A stretch of 64,000 nucleotides of DNA from Candidatus Tectomicrobia bacterium (lineage in GTDB: Bacteria; UBA8248). The notes below the pieces were generated by a model. It was not told the origin of the DNA. It searched no databases and saw nothing but the letters and a program-made list of their open reading frames with translations. The position numbers were made by a program, and so were the translations under genes. The stretch is taken from contig JACPUR010000024.1 of the NCBI GenBank assembly GCA_016192135.1, positions 42,482-106,481 on the forward strand, read 5' to 3'. Below are positions 34,301-42,822 of the stretch, in pieces; position 1 is the stretch's first letter; every line of letters starts with the position of its first letter.

Positions 34301-34813
34301 CAGGATGGGGACGAGGAGGCCGCCCACGATTCCGCCGTAGCGTCCCCCGGTGAGGATGAGGGGGACGAGCCGCTTCGACTGGAGGACGTCCAGGTAGAGG
34401 CCGTAATGGGCCCGGAAGTTGTTGGGGACCATGTTGGTGAACATGACGTTCAGGGTGTGGAGCAGGGGGTAGGCGACCGGCATCCCGAGCAGGCGGATGT
34501 CCACCCCGATGAGGAAACGGATGCCGAGGATCAGCGCGAGGAAGAAAATCAGCACGGCGGCGAACATCTTGGAAACCGAGAGGCGCTCCGTGAAGGAAGA
34601 ATACACGCTGCTGACGAGGATGATGGCGATGGCGTTGAGGATATACATGTATGGAAGGAAGGAGGGGCCCACCTCGGCGAGGAAGAGGGCCTCCGAAACC
34701 GTCAAGCCGATGGAGAATTGGAGCCCGATCAGGAAATAGAAAAAAAAGAAGCCGCTGAATACGTGCAGCTCATCCGGCCGGACATTGAACAGTCGCTTGA
34801 AAAAATTGGACAT
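31376..34813 (-). CDS. Nucleotide-transporter-like membrane domain fused to HEAT repeats and a cyclic-nucleotide-binding domain
   Basis: A 1145-aa fusion. Residues about 15-420 have twelve hydrophobic segments resembling the ATP/ADP translocase (Npt/Tlc) family, with KRLVPLILTGGRYGG and VPNNFRAHYGLYLDVLQS loops. Residues about 450-960 are HEAT/armadillo-like repeats. The C-terminal 130 residues are a cNMP-binding domain: FERMTADQLRILSNI, ILFEKGDPCDYLYVIVDGQIEI and CFGEMALFGNQGRSAAARA, which has the FGE...R.A phosphate-binding cassette. The domain probably senses cAMP-like ligands and modulates transport. It starts at 34813 with no clear ribosome site. Substrate is unknown and transport activity is inference. 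Confidence 0.8.
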   Translation of the reverse strand: MSNFFKRLFNVRPDELHVFSGFFFFYFLIGLQFSIGLTVSEALFLAEVGPSFLPYMYILNAIAIILVSSVYSSFTERLSVSKMFAAVLIFFLALILGIRFLIGVDIRLLGMPVAYPLLHTLNVMFTNMVPNNFRAHYGLYLDVLQSKRLVPLILTGGRYGGIVGGLLVPILLPVLGNVANLLFVWAAAILGSIGLMTFIDTRLGHRRIEDDAPVRRRSGAKAGAAREGNISLMRTNPYVAAFALFSFLVVILRTFQDFQYSVVFREVFPDRQGLATFLAYFTAIGSTLALLIQTFVTPRLIRRLGLGTANLIYPFTTLVGLAAMAVSPSFFPALFMRFNNRNLQESIRNTINALLYNAVPTRIRGRLGAFVSGQVVAVGSIVSGLFLLAIKPSGFALFPLSPRGVAVISLVFGALYLAGGFMMRREYGAALRKMLEDRTLGLFRYAQEGFGAMDGESMALLLRNLREGDDEMCLFAAGMLAETDRIEALAAILDELSRRQGPVRAQLLRLLGASPGAKEDPVAREWLLKALREGDPQERIAAMDAIERLGFIEEALEQAQDILQDASPEVRVRAVQLLVRSDDLFWLASGLQTLHAMMETGSVTEQVAALQGITELGNPRFVRRLIPFLRSPHPEVREAAVKAIERLLPPGRADASQFEEVLHITLADSSPAVRRCAIRLLGSRGTRLDFQRLLAAITDPDALVRHEAVGCLKAMKRSRALSLEGGPFFAFLGRWLHPEANGGAQDLPAGDLVQELGTFSLDHLREVYEVISHLSAIEREGDLTDVFMLRKLLWDKVYDRQRLLLELLGVIGDEKTVDTVSMSLARGEASFRAIAVETLTAANAIGPARQIILLLEPLLAPGSTEDKVAEGRKHWNLGLPSMESVLRLYMGANEPWLRAVAADAAGRYVAPRWQRLPAQDREAWLALFRTLAYDEDPYVREATLAAMGRLGGGEGRALAEAARDDGDERVRLQARRLLLALNGDGTSHQGEEKMLSTIEKALFLKGVKLFERMTADQLRILSNISREIQVQGGDILFEKGDPCDYLYVIVDGQIEIVNDPGVTHEEILAVLGPSACFGEMALFGNQGRSAAARAAQDTSLLGIEKDPLLLLVQEHPSISIAIIEQLASIIRNQDQLRSSLARAEK

Positions 34814-34868
34814 TCCCGCTCAGCCACAGGGTGAGAGTGAAAAGGGGCGCAAACCTGGGGATTCTAGC

Positions 34869-36512
34869 TCAACTCCCGCCCGTCTTCCAGGAGTAGTAGG
34901 CGATGGCGTCCTCCAGCCACTCCTCGGCGTTGGCCCGGAAGCGCTCCCAGCGGGTGTTGGGGCACTGGGCGCGGACGGGGTCGGCGTTTCCCTCGGCGAT
35001 GAGGCCGTTCAGCGGCGAGATGTCGAACTCCGCCCGCACGGGCAGGATCTTCCGCTCCTCCGCGGGGAGAAGGCTCACGAACCGCGCGAAGGCATAGAAG
35101 GCGCCGCGTATCCGCTGGGCGAGGGCGTCCACCCCGCCCACGGCGGCCACGAGTGCGGGATGCAGGGGGGCATAGCGGTTGAACTCCATGCCCATCCCCG
35201 CCCGGTTGGAGATGCTGTCCACCCCGATGACCCCGATGGTCCGGTCCGTGAACTCCACCGGAAAGAGCCGGGCGTAGAGGGATTCCAGGAGGGGTCCGCT
35301 CCGGCTCATGCGCAGGTGGACCCTCAGGCTGAAGAGGCCGAAGTCGATCCACTCGCAAAGGAGCGGCTGGTACCGGACCTCGAAGAGATCCTCATAGTTG
35401 CCGATGGCGCGGGCGAGGCGGCGCTGGGCCTTCCCGAAGGGCTCGGCCGCGCCCCGGAGGCCCTCGATGAGGATGGGAGGGCAGCGGCGCAGCAGGTTCC
35501 CCAGGTAAGCCGTGCGCGCGCCGCCCCGGCGCAGGGAGGGCAGGGCGCTTCGGTCGAGGTAGGCCCGGGCCGTCGCGGGGCTGGCGGCGAAGCGGTTGGC
35601 CACGAACGCGAGGGCCTTCAGGTGAGCGCGGTCGCCCGGATCGAGGGGGAGAGGCACGGGGCAGGTCCGCTCCGGCGGCACGCCCAGGCGGCTCAGGTCG
35701 GGCAGCGAGAAGCCTTCCGGGAAGACGTCGATGCGGAAGGCGCCCCGCCCGCCTCCCCCCTCCTGAGGTTTGACGAAGAGGGTCTGTGTGTTCCACTCCC
35801 CCGAGAGGCGCCAGGCTTGCTCCAGGATGGCCCGGGCCACCGCCGCCGGGCCGTCGCCGTCGACCTCGATGGTCTGGTAGCGCGCGGCCAGGGGCCCGGA
35901 GTGGCCGTTCGCGCCAGGCCCCGCGCCGCCGTTGAGGAGTTCGTAGGTTGTTTTCTTGTTGGACAGGGGGCCGCCGGGGGCGGTGAGGGGACCAGGCACC
36001 ACCACGACCCCCCGCTCGATCAGGGCCTCCGCCAGGTGATTGTCATAGAGGCTCCGCTGGGCCGCCTGGCTGAGGACGAGGGTGTCCCGGGGCGAACGGG
36101 CGGCCCGCGCCAGGAGCGCCTCGCGCCGGGACACCACATGGGTGGTGACCTCGGCCCCCCGGGCGGCCAGCCAGGCGGCAGCCACGCGCTCGGTCTCGGC
36201 CGCCAGGGGCATGCGGCTCGGCGAGCCGTCGAGGAGCAGGATCTCCGCGGGAAGGCGCCTCCAGCCCTCCTTGCGCAGGCGCAGCCCGGACAAGGCCTCC
36301 TCGCGGGCCGCCCAGCCGTTCACGCGCTCGATCAGTTCCTCGGTCAGGTTCCCAGGCGAGAAGTCGAACTCGCGGCTGACGCGCAGCAGGTCCCATTGCC
36401 CGTCGCTGGCGTCGGGGGAGAGCCGGTAGAGGGAGGGGTCGCGGCGGATGGGTTCGCGGGCGATTCGGGAGGAAGAAGCGGCTGAGCGCACGCGGGCCCT
36501 CTTTTTAGACAT
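34869..36512 (-). CDS. Uncharacterised ATP-grasp-like protein of the DUF1611-linked operon
   Basis: A 547-aa protein that I do not recognise as a named family. The central TLFVKPQEGGGGRGAFRIDVF is like an ATP-grasp glycine-rich loop, preceded by NKKTTYELLNGG, and later FGLFSLRVHLRM and GVDSISNRAGMGMEF could be the metal-binding end. There is no signal or membrane segment. It lies 12 bases after the DUF1611-like gene (same direction) and 55 before the transporter fusion, in the operon started by the ATP-grasp gene. No ribosome site is evident. It may ligate or carboxylate a substrate; unproven. Confidence 0.6.
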   Translation of the reverse strand: MSKKRARVRSAASSSRIAREPIRRDPSLYRLSPDASDGQWDLLRVSREFDFSPGNLTEELIERVNGWAAREEALSGLRLRKEGWRRLPAEILLLDGSPSRMPLAAETERVAAAWLAARGAEVTTHVVSRREALLARAARSPRDTLVLSQAAQRSLYDNHLAEALIERGVVVVPGPLTAPGGPLSNKKTTYELLNGGAGPGANGHSGPLAARYQTIEVDGDGPAAVARAILEQAWRLSGEWNTQTLFVKPQEGGGGRGAFRIDVFPEGFSLPDLSRLGVPPERTCPVPLPLDPGDRAHLKALAFVANRFAASPATARAYLDRSALPSLRRGGARTAYLGNLLRRCPPILIEGLRGAAEPFGKAQRRLARAIGNYEDLFEVRYQPLLCEWIDFGLFSLRVHLRMSRSGPLLESLYARLFPVEFTDRTIGVIGVDSISNRAGMGMEFNRYAPLHPALVAAVGGVDALAQRIRGAFYAFARFVSLLPAEERKILPVRAEFDISPLNGLIAEGNADPVRAQCPNTRWERFRANAEEWLEDAIAYYSWKTGGS

Positions 36513-36524
36513 TCAGGGAGGTCG

Positions 36525-37700
36525 TCAGGCGATCACGCGGCGGCGCGACATGATGTGGCGCAGCACCCAATCGGCCAGGGCGCCGCCCGCCGTTTTTCCC
36601 CCCAAGGCGGAAAGCCCGCTCGGAGAGGTGCAGTTCACCAGGCTGACGCCCGTCATCCGGGACGCCTCGCGGCGAAGGTCCTCGTCGTTCGCCACGCGCC
36701 CGGAGATGAGCAGGTTCTCCTCCTCGATTCCCATGTGGCTTCGGATCCAATGCACGATGAGCGTCGATCCCAGCGTGTCGCAGGCGCAAATGACCAAGCC
36801 CCGCCGGCGCAGCCAGCTCAGCAGCCAGGGGTCCGTGGCGGCCGCGACGCTGCCATCCGCGCAGGGGGAATCCGCCACCTCGGCCAGCACGATCTCGCTG
36901 TGGACGGCGGCGTGGCCGAGCAGGAGGCGGGCCGACCAGCGGGCCTCGTCCTCGGGGACCTCGAAGGTGGTGGCCAGCCCGGCGTCCACGAAATCCCATG
37001 CGAGGCGGGCCGAGTCGAAGAACCCGCTGGAGCGCCCGTAGTTCACCCGCATGAGGTCGCGCATCCGGCCCGTGCCCGTGAGCTTGACGTAGCTGACGCG
37101 GATGCCCGCCGCCCGCAGGGCGAAGGCGAGGGAGGCGGCGCAGGTGGTCTTGCCCACGTCCATGTCGGAGCCGGTGACGAGGACGACGGGGGTGCCCGGC
37201 GTCGCGTCTTCGTCCACGGGAACTCCCCCGCCCGGGATGCAAATGAGGTCGCGGACGGCGGCCGGGCGCCCGCCGCGGTCCACCCCGCCCAGGATCCGGA
37301 GCTTGACCAGCGGCAGGTCCGGCTCGTGGCACAGGCCCGTCACCCCCCCCACGTTGAGGAGGTCGAGCTCCGCCCCGGGTGGTACCGGGCGGTCCGGGGC
37401 CCGGCCCGAGATGCTCCGGTTCGCGAAGCGCCCGCCGAGGGCCACCACCACCCGTTGGCCCGGCGCGAGGAGCGCCTCCCGCGTCTGCCAGGCATCGGCC
37501 GAGCCGGCGAGGGGCTCGATCACTTCCAGGCGATCCACCGTGCAGCCGTCCGGAGCGGCGGTCACTTCCGCCACCGCCACATCGCCCGCGGCCAGAAGGG
37601 CCTCGGCGAGGGAGACTTCCCGCGCCTCCCGGGAAAGGGGGTGCTCGGCGAGGAAAAGGCCTCGGACCGTGGTGGCGAAGTGATCGATGTTCATCTTCAC
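36525..37700 (-). CDS. DUF1611-like P-loop NTPase
   Basis: A 391-aa protein with N-terminal beta-rich domain and C-terminal P-loop domain. Walker A GSDMDVGKTT is at 177-186, and LIVHWIRSHMG and NLLISGRVAND occur near the end. DUF1611 relatives (DgcN-type) act in D-amino-acid or N-acyl-amino-acid metabolism, but the similarity is partial. GTG at 37700 has AGGAAG 6 bases upstream; ATG at 37694 is an alternative. It follows the ATP-grasp gene by 39 bases and precedes a second ATP-grasp-like gene. Role in this operon is inferred to be an amino-group-activating or adenylation step. Confidence 0.65.
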   Translation of the reverse strand: MKMNIDHFATTVRGLFLAEHPLSREAREVSLAEALLAAGDVAVAEVTAAPDGCTVDRLEVIEPLAGSADAWQTREALLAPGQRVVVALGGRFANRSISGRAPDRPVPPGAELDLLNVGGVTGLCHEPDLPLVKLRILGGVDRGGRPAAVRDLICIPGGGVPVDEDATPGTPVVLVTGSDMDVGKTTCAASLAFALRAAGIRVSYVKLTGTGRMRDLMRVNYGRSSGFFDSARLAWDFVDAGLATTFEVPEDEARWSARLLLGHAAVHSEIVLAEVADSPCADGSVAAATDPWLLSWLRRRGLVICACDTLGSTLIVHWIRSHMGIEEENLLISGRVANDEDLRREASRMTGVSLVNCTSPSGLSALGGKTAGGALADWVLRHIMSRRRVIA

Positions 37701-37739
37701 GGAAATCTTCCTGCCTTTCGAAGCGCTGCGCGCTGACGG

Positions 37740-39269
37740 TTAATGCAACTCCGAGACGGCCAGCCCCCGGGTGAAGCTCTCGACCGCCCTCGGGACCCAG
37801 GGGGCGATGCTCCCCACCTCCTCATCGTACAGGGTCCCCAGCCCCTCCAGCTTGAAATAAACCCCGCGGGGCTCCACCACCGTGCCCTCCGCGGGCGGGG
37901 AGCACGTCAAAAAGACCTCCGACGGCTCCTTAAGCTCCGAAATTCGGACCCCTTCCCTCAGGAAGCGCGGAGAAGCCTCTAGATTACCATAAATTCCGGG
38001 CCTTAACGACGCCCCGACCCTCTGGGGCGAGCTCCCCGTGTTCCGCAGGAGAAGCTGGAAACCCTCCAGGCGGGGGCGGGACAGGGGGAGAAGCCAGCGC
38101 TCCGCTTCCTCCCGGGCGTCCAGCCCCAGAAATCCGGCCAAATGCCAAAAAACCGAGGGAGGCGCCTCGTTCTCCCTCCGCTCCAGCTCGGTCAGGAGCT
38201 GGGTCGTACCCAGCATCCGGGGGTTGAGCTCCAGGGCGTAGGCTTCCCCCTCATGGACGATGAAATCGACTCCGAAAATCCCTTTATAGCCCGAGGCGGC
38301 CGCCCACTCCCCGATCCGGAGGGTGGAGATCTCAATCTGCTCCCGGGCCCGCCGGGGAAGGCGGAGGTAGGCGCCGTAATCGCTCCCGGCGTAGTCGAAG
38401 CGGTGCATGGCGCAGCCGGCGAGGCCGGTCACCATGACCGAAGGATGGGACATCCACGTCCTTCCTCCATAAACAATCCCCGTCGCGCCCACCGCCGGCC
38501 CGGGAAGGAAAGCACTCGCCACGACGAGCACTCCGGGGCCCAGCTTGACGGTAAGGTCTTCGCGGAGGCGTCTCAGCGCCCCAGCATCCTCGATCAGGTG
38601 GGTCTGATTCCCCGAGGAGCCGACGCGCTCGGTGACCACCATGGGAGCGCCCCACCGCTTGAGGAGCTCCGCCTCCAGGCCCTCCGCCTCGACGATCTCC
38701 CCCGGGGGCACTCGCAGCCCCCGCCGGGCGGCCTCCTCCCGGAAGGCGACCTTGTCGTCGAAGCGGGCCTTGAGGGCCAGCGGGTTGGCGAGAATCGAGA
38801 GGCGGCCGCCGCTTTCTCCGGCCAGCCGGGCCAGGAATTCCGTCGAGCGGTAGGGGACGACGAAGCGGGGGAGGTCGTCCCGCCGGAGGAAGGCCCGCAT
38901 CTCCTGGCCCAGGGGGCCGTCGTAGGCCTGGACCAGGGAGGCGTGGGTCCAGACGATGCGCCGCCCGCCCCCGCGCTCGACGGAGAAGTAGCGGAGCCGG
39001 CCGTCCCAGCCGGGGCCGTCGAGCCCCCAGTCGCAGGCGATGAGGAACTCGAGGGGGAGGCATTCCTCGACCGCGATCGAGTCGGCGGCCCTCAGGCCCT
39101 GGAAGCCAAAGCGGGCGGAGGAGGGGGCGGCGGCCGCGAGGCGGCGCGCGAAGCTGTCAAGGGCGAAGGACGGCAAAGGGGAGGGGTCTCCTGTGGTCCG
39201 GGGCTCGGGCCCTCGGGCCCATGCCCGGGGAAATCGCGCGATTCTAGAGAGATCGCGTTTCTCCTGCAA
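37740..39269 (-). CDS. ATP-grasp family ligase
   Basis: A 509-aa ATP-grasp protein. The metal/ATP site is the GVDFIVHEGEAYALELNPRM region (Glu and Asn in ELNPR). The N-terminal preATP-grasp portion contains LIACDWGLDGPGWDGRL. A C-terminal 150-residue extension beyond the grasp fold (after LLLRNTGSSPQRVG) is less conserved and unrecognised. ATP-grasp ligases join carboxylates to amines or thiols through acyl phosphate. Start is TTG at 39269; an internal start cannot be excluded, since homology begins around residue 45. First gene of the minus-strand trio, divergent from the ABC transporter. Confidence 0.75.
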   Translation of the reverse strand: MQEKRDLSRIARFPRAWARGPEPRTTGDPSPLPSFALDSFARRLAAAAPSSARFGFQGLRAADSIAVEECLPLEFLIACDWGLDGPGWDGRLRYFSVERGGGRRIVWTHASLVQAYDGPLGQEMRAFLRRDDLPRFVVPYRSTEFLARLAGESGGRLSILANPLALKARFDDKVAFREEAARRGLRVPPGEIVEAEGLEAELLKRWGAPMVVTERVGSSGNQTHLIEDAGALRRLREDLTVKLGPGVLVVASAFLPGPAVGATGIVYGGRTWMSHPSVMVTGLAGCAMHRFDYAGSDYGAYLRLPRRAREQIEISTLRIGEWAAASGYKGIFGVDFIVHEGEAYALELNPRMLGTTQLLTELERRENEAPPSVFWHLAGFLGLDAREEAERWLLPLSRPRLEGFQLLLRNTGSSPQRVGASLRPGIYGNLEASPRFLREGVRISELKEPSEVFLTCSPPAEGTVVEPRGVYFKLEGLGTLYDEEVGSIAPWVPRAVESFTRGLAVSELH

Positions 39270-39389
39270 TTCTCCTCCCGCGTGTCATCCCTCCGCGCGG
39301 GAGAGGGCGCGAAATCGCGGGCTGTGCTAGTATCACCCGCGTCTCAAACCGCCATGATTTGGAGAGCGAAAGGGAGGACTTTCCCGCCT

Positions 39390-40304
39390 ATGGTTCGGCA
39401 GGAAGCCCTTGCACTGCCAGACGAAGAGTCCGCTCCGGCTTTTTCCGCCCGGATGGGCCTGGCACGGAGCCTCAGGCGCTATAAAACGGCCTTCCTGGGA
39501 TTGATATTCCTCGGTGTCCTCCTGCTGATGGCCCTGACCGCGCCGCTCATCGCTCCCCATGACCCCCACAAGATCGACGTGGCCAAGCGCCTTTGGCCCG
39601 CCTACTGGACGCCCGGCGGCATCCGGGCCCACCCCCTCGGGACGGACTCCCTGGGGCGCGACATCCTGAGCCGCCTGATCTACGGCGCCCGGGTCTCGAT
39701 CATGGTGGGCGTCGTCTCGGTGGCCATCTCCGGCGTGGTGGGGATCACCCTGGGGCTCGTCGCCGGCTTCTTCGGGGGAAAACTGGACGATTTCATCATG
39801 GGGCTGGCCGAGATCCAGCTCGCCTTCCCCTTCATCCTCCTGGCGATCACCGTGATGGCCGTCGTGGGACCGGGCCTCTTCAACGTGATCACCGTGCTGG
39901 GCATCAGCCGCTGGGTGGCGTACGGCCGGGTGGTGCGCGGGCAGGTGCTCACCGTGCGGGAGAAGGAATTCGTCGAGGCCGCCCGGGCCCTGGGATACCC
40001 GCTGCACCGGGTGCTTTTCTTCCAGATCCTGCCGAACATCACCTCGCCGCTCATCGTGATCGCCACCTTCGCGGTGGCGGGGAACATCATTTCGGAGTCC
40101 TCGCTGAGCTTCCTGGGCCTGGGCGTGCCCACCTCCACCGTGACGTGGGGGAGCATGCTGGCCGAGGGCCGGGAATATCTCCGGGTGGCCTGGTGGCTGG
40201 CCGCTTTCCCGGGCCTGGCCATCATGCTCACCGTGCTCAGCATCAATCTCATCGGGGACTGGCTCCGGGATTACTTCGATCCTCGGCTGCGCGATCAGCC
40301 TTAG
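39390..40304 (+). CDS. Peptide/nickel-type ABC transporter permease (DppC-like)
   Basis: A 304-aa inner-membrane permease with about six helices. It contains PHPLGTDSLGRDILSRLIYGARVS-like text (read from 39630-39708), the EAARALGYPLHRVLFFQILPN coupling loop (39964-40032) and PLIVIATFAVAGNIISESSLSFLG. This is the DppC/OppC family that imports oligopeptides, nickel or glutathione. ATG 39390 has AGGGAGGA 11 bases upstream. An in-frame ATG at 39354 exists but lacks a site. It is followed by the solute-binding lipoprotein gene. Confidence 0.92.
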   Translation: MVRQEALALPDEESAPAFSARMGLARSLRRYKTAFLGLIFLGVLLLMALTAPLIAPHDPHKIDVAKRLWPAYWTPGGIRAHPLGTDSLGRDILSRLIYGARVSIMVGVVSVAISGVVGITLGLVAGFFGGKLDDFIMGLAEIQLAFPFILLAITVMAVVGPGLFNVITVLGISRWVAYGRVVRGQVLTVREKEFVEAARALGYPLHRVLFFQILPNITSPLIVIATFAVAGNIISESSLSFLGLGVPTSTVTWGSMLAEGREYLRVAWWLAAFPGLAIMLTVLSINLIGDWLRDYFDPRLRDQP

Positions 40305-40335
40305 GCGCGGCGCTGGCCGCCGCGGGGAGACCTTC

Positions 40336-41895
40336 ATGCGTAGGAGATTCACGGACGCCGCGCTGGTCCTCCTCCTGGCCGCCCCTTTCCTCGCGGGGTG
40401 CGGCAAGCAGGAGGGGGAGAGGCCCTTCACCGTCCTTGTGCCGGTCGAGGCCAACACCCTGGACCCTCATTTCGCCACGTCCACCATCGAATGGACTATT
40501 CTGATGAACGTGATGGAGCCCCTCATCGCCCGCTCGGACGGCATGCGGGAGGCCCCGGCCCTCGCGGAGAGCTGGGAGGTGGACGGCACGAAAAAAGTGT
40601 GGACCTTCCGCCTGCGGAAGGGGGTCAAGTTCCAGAATGGGGAGTCGTTCGATGCCCGCGCGGTCAAGTATACCTTCGAGCGGATGCGGGACAGGAGCCT
40701 CCGCGCCCGGACCACGGTGCCGAACCGCATCGCCCTCGACAAGGTGGAGGAGGTGGACGCGCACACCGTCCGGATTCACACCAAGACCCCGATCGCCATC
40801 GTCCCGGCCTGGCTGGTCAACGCATTCATCCTCCCTCCCAAGTACTATTCCTCCACGCCTCCCAAGGAGGTCCTCGGCAAGCCGATGGGGACGGGGCCCT
40901 ACAGGATGACCGAGTGGGTGAAGGACAGCTTCATCCGCATGGAGGCCCATGAGGGATGGTGGGGCGGCAAGCCCCGGATTCGCACCGTCGTGTGGCGGCC
41001 CGTGCCGGAGGCCTCGGCCCGGGTGGCGGAGCTCGAATCCGGGGGAGCCGATCTCATCACCGCCATCAGCGCCGACCAGGCGAACCTCATCGCCCGGCGC
41101 AAGGAGGGCTTCCAGACGTTCAGCATCCAGGGCGGCCGCCGGGTCTACATCGGCATCCGGACGGACTGGGACGCCTTCGGCGACGCGCGGGTGCGCCAGG
41201 CGATGAACTACGCCGTGAACTTCGAGCTCGTCGCCAAGCAGTTCCTTCTCGGCCACGGCAGCCGGATGGCGACCGTGGTGTGCCCCCCTAACGGGAACCC
41301 CCAAGTGAAGCCTTATCCCTACGATCCCGCGAAGGCGAGGGCCCTCCTCGCCGCGGCCGGCCTCAAGGACTCGGACGGCGACGGGATACTGGAGTCGAAC
41401 GGGCGCCCCCTGCGGCTCAAGCTGGACGTCCCGGTCGCGCGCTATCTTCAGGGAATGGAGATCGCCGAGGCCGCCGCCGCCGATCTGCGGGCCGTCGGCA
41501 TCCACGTGGAGGTCCAGCCGCTGGAGTGGTCGGTCTTCCTGTCGAACCGCCGGAAGAAGGCCCTCTCGCCCCTTTACCTGCACGGTTTCAGCTCCGCCTT
41601 CAACGCGGAGACGGACCTCGGAGCGCTCCGCCCCGCGCTCTTCGCCAACATGACGGGATGGAAGAACGCCGAATTCGTCGAGGGCTTCAACAGGCTGCGG
41701 CAGACGTTCGACGAAGAGGAGCGCAAGCGCATCAGCGACCGCCTCCAGGAGCTGGTCCACAAGGAAGCCCCCTGGATCTTCCTGTGGAACCAGTACGACT
41801 TCTTCGCCGGAAGCTCCCGCGTCGAGTGGAAGCCCCGCCCCGACGAGCGGATCTACCTCCCGGCCGTCTCCGTGAAGGAAAAGCCGGCCAAATAG
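40336..41895 (+). CDS. Peptide/oligopeptide-type ABC transporter solute-binding lipoprotein
   Basis: A 519-aa SBP_bac_5 family protein (DppA/OppA class). The signal ends with LAGC, so Cys22 is acylated and anchors it to the outer leaflet of the inner membrane. VPVEANTLDPHFATSTIEW at the mature N-terminus and LRKGVKFQNGESFDARAVKYT are hallmark segments. The specificity is not decided by sequence. It sits between the two permeases, which is atypical for dpp/opp clusters. Confidence 0.92.
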   Translation: MRRRFTDAALVLLLAAPFLAGCGKQEGERPFTVLVPVEANTLDPHFATSTIEWTILMNVMEPLIARSDGMREAPALAESWEVDGTKKVWTFRLRKGVKFQNGESFDARAVKYTFERMRDRSLRARTTVPNRIALDKVEEVDAHTVRIHTKTPIAIVPAWLVNAFILPPKYYSSTPPKEVLGKPMGTGPYRMTEWVKDSFIRMEAHEGWWGGKPRIRTVVWRPVPEASARVAELESGGADLITAISADQANLIARRKEGFQTFSIQGGRRVYIGIRTDWDAFGDARVRQAMNYAVNFELVAKQFLLGHGSRMATVVCPPNGNPQVKPYPYDPAKARALLAAAGLKDSDGDGILESNGRPLRLKLDVPVARYLQGMEIAEAAAADLRAVGIHVEVQPLEWSVFLSNRRKKALSPLYLHGFSSAFNAETDLGALRPALFANMTGWKNAEFVEGFNRLRQTFDEEERKRISDRLQELVHKEAPWIFLWNQYDFFAGSSRVEWKPRPDERIYLPAVSVKEKPAK

Positions 41896-41904
41896 GGAGG
41901 CCGA

Positions 41905-42822
41905 GTGGGCGCTTATCTCGTACGAAGGGCCATCCGCGCCGTCCTGGTCGTCGTCGGCGTGAGCTTCATCTCTTTCGCCGTCCTGTTCATGTCGGGGGAT
42001 CCGACCGACGTCCTGGTGGGGGAGGATTGGACGCGCGAGGAGGTCCGGCGGCTGCGCCATGAAATGGGCCTCGACAAGCCTTGGGTCGTCCAGTATCTGC
42101 TCTACGCGAGCCGGGCCGTGCGCGGGAATTTCGGCGAGAGCCTGCGCTACCGGCGCCCCGCCTTCGACCTCATCAAGGAGCGCCTGCCGGCCACCCTGGA
42201 GCTGGCCCTCGTCGCCCTCCTTCTCTCCATCGTCCTCGCCCTCCCGGTGGGCGTCCTGAGCGCCGTGAAGCGGGGCTCCGTCTACGACCAGTTCGGCATG
42301 CTGTTCGCCCTGGTGGGCCAGGCCATGCCGGTCTTCTGGCTGGGGCTCATGCTCATCCTGATCTTCGGCGTCGATCTGGGATGGCTGCCCGTGAGCGGGC
42401 GCGGCACCTTGGCTCATCTCGTGCTGCCGGCGGCGGCGCTCTCGACCTACTCGATCGCGCGCAACACCCGCGTTATCCGAAGCTCCATGCTCGACGTGCT
42501 CATGAACGACTACATCACCACCGCCCGTGCCAAGGGCTTGGCCGAATGGACGGTCATCCACCTGCACGGGCTCCGGAACGCCATGATCCCGGTCGTGACC
42601 ATCATCGGGCTCGAGTTCGGCCACCTGCTGGGCGGCGCCGTGATTGTCGAGACGATCTTCGCCTGGCCGGGCATCGGCCGGCTCATGATCCAGGCCGTCT
42701 ACGCCAAGGATTTTCCGCTCGTGCAGGCGTCCGTCACCATCACGGCGCTCATCTTCGTCTCCCTGAACTTCATCGTGGACCTCCTCTACTCCGTCCTCGA
42801 CCCCCGCGTCCGGCTGGCATGA
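41905..42822 (+). CDS. Peptide/nickel-type ABC transporter permease (DppB-like)
   Basis: A 305-aa membrane protein with six helices. The cytoplasmic coupling loop includes RAKGLAEWTVIHLHGLRNAMIPVV, and the ending ASVTITALIFVSLNFIVDLLYSVLDPRVRL is characteristic of DppB/OppB. The GTG start is 10 bases after the SBP stop with GGGAGG upstream. The stop overlaps the deacetylase ATG by 4 bases (ATGA). No ATPase (DppD/F) gene is present here. Confidence 0.92.
   Translation: MGAYLVRRAIRAVLVVVGVSFISFAVLFMSGDPTDVLVGEDWTREEVRRLRHEMGLDKPWVVQYLLYASRAVRGNFGESLRYRRPAFDLIKERLPATLELALVALLLSIVLALPVGVLSAVKRGSVYDQFGMLFALVGQAMPVFWLGLMLILIFGVDLGWLPVSGRGTLAHLVLPAAALSTYSIARNTRVIRSSMLDVLMNDYITTARAKGLAEWTVIHLHGLRNAMIPVVTIIGLEFGHLLGGAVIVETIFAWPGIGRLMIQAVYAKDFPLVQASVTITALIFVSLNFIVDLLYSVLDPRVRLA

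Noticed and set aside
34785..36485. Plus-strand frame of 566 codons
   Set aside because: Antisense to the 547-aa ATP-grasp-like gene; the minus frame has the P-E-G-G-G-G-R-G element and operon spacing.
40249..42624. Minus-strand frame of 791 codons
   Set aside because: Antisense to the ABC transporter genes; these have strong family signatures and spacing.
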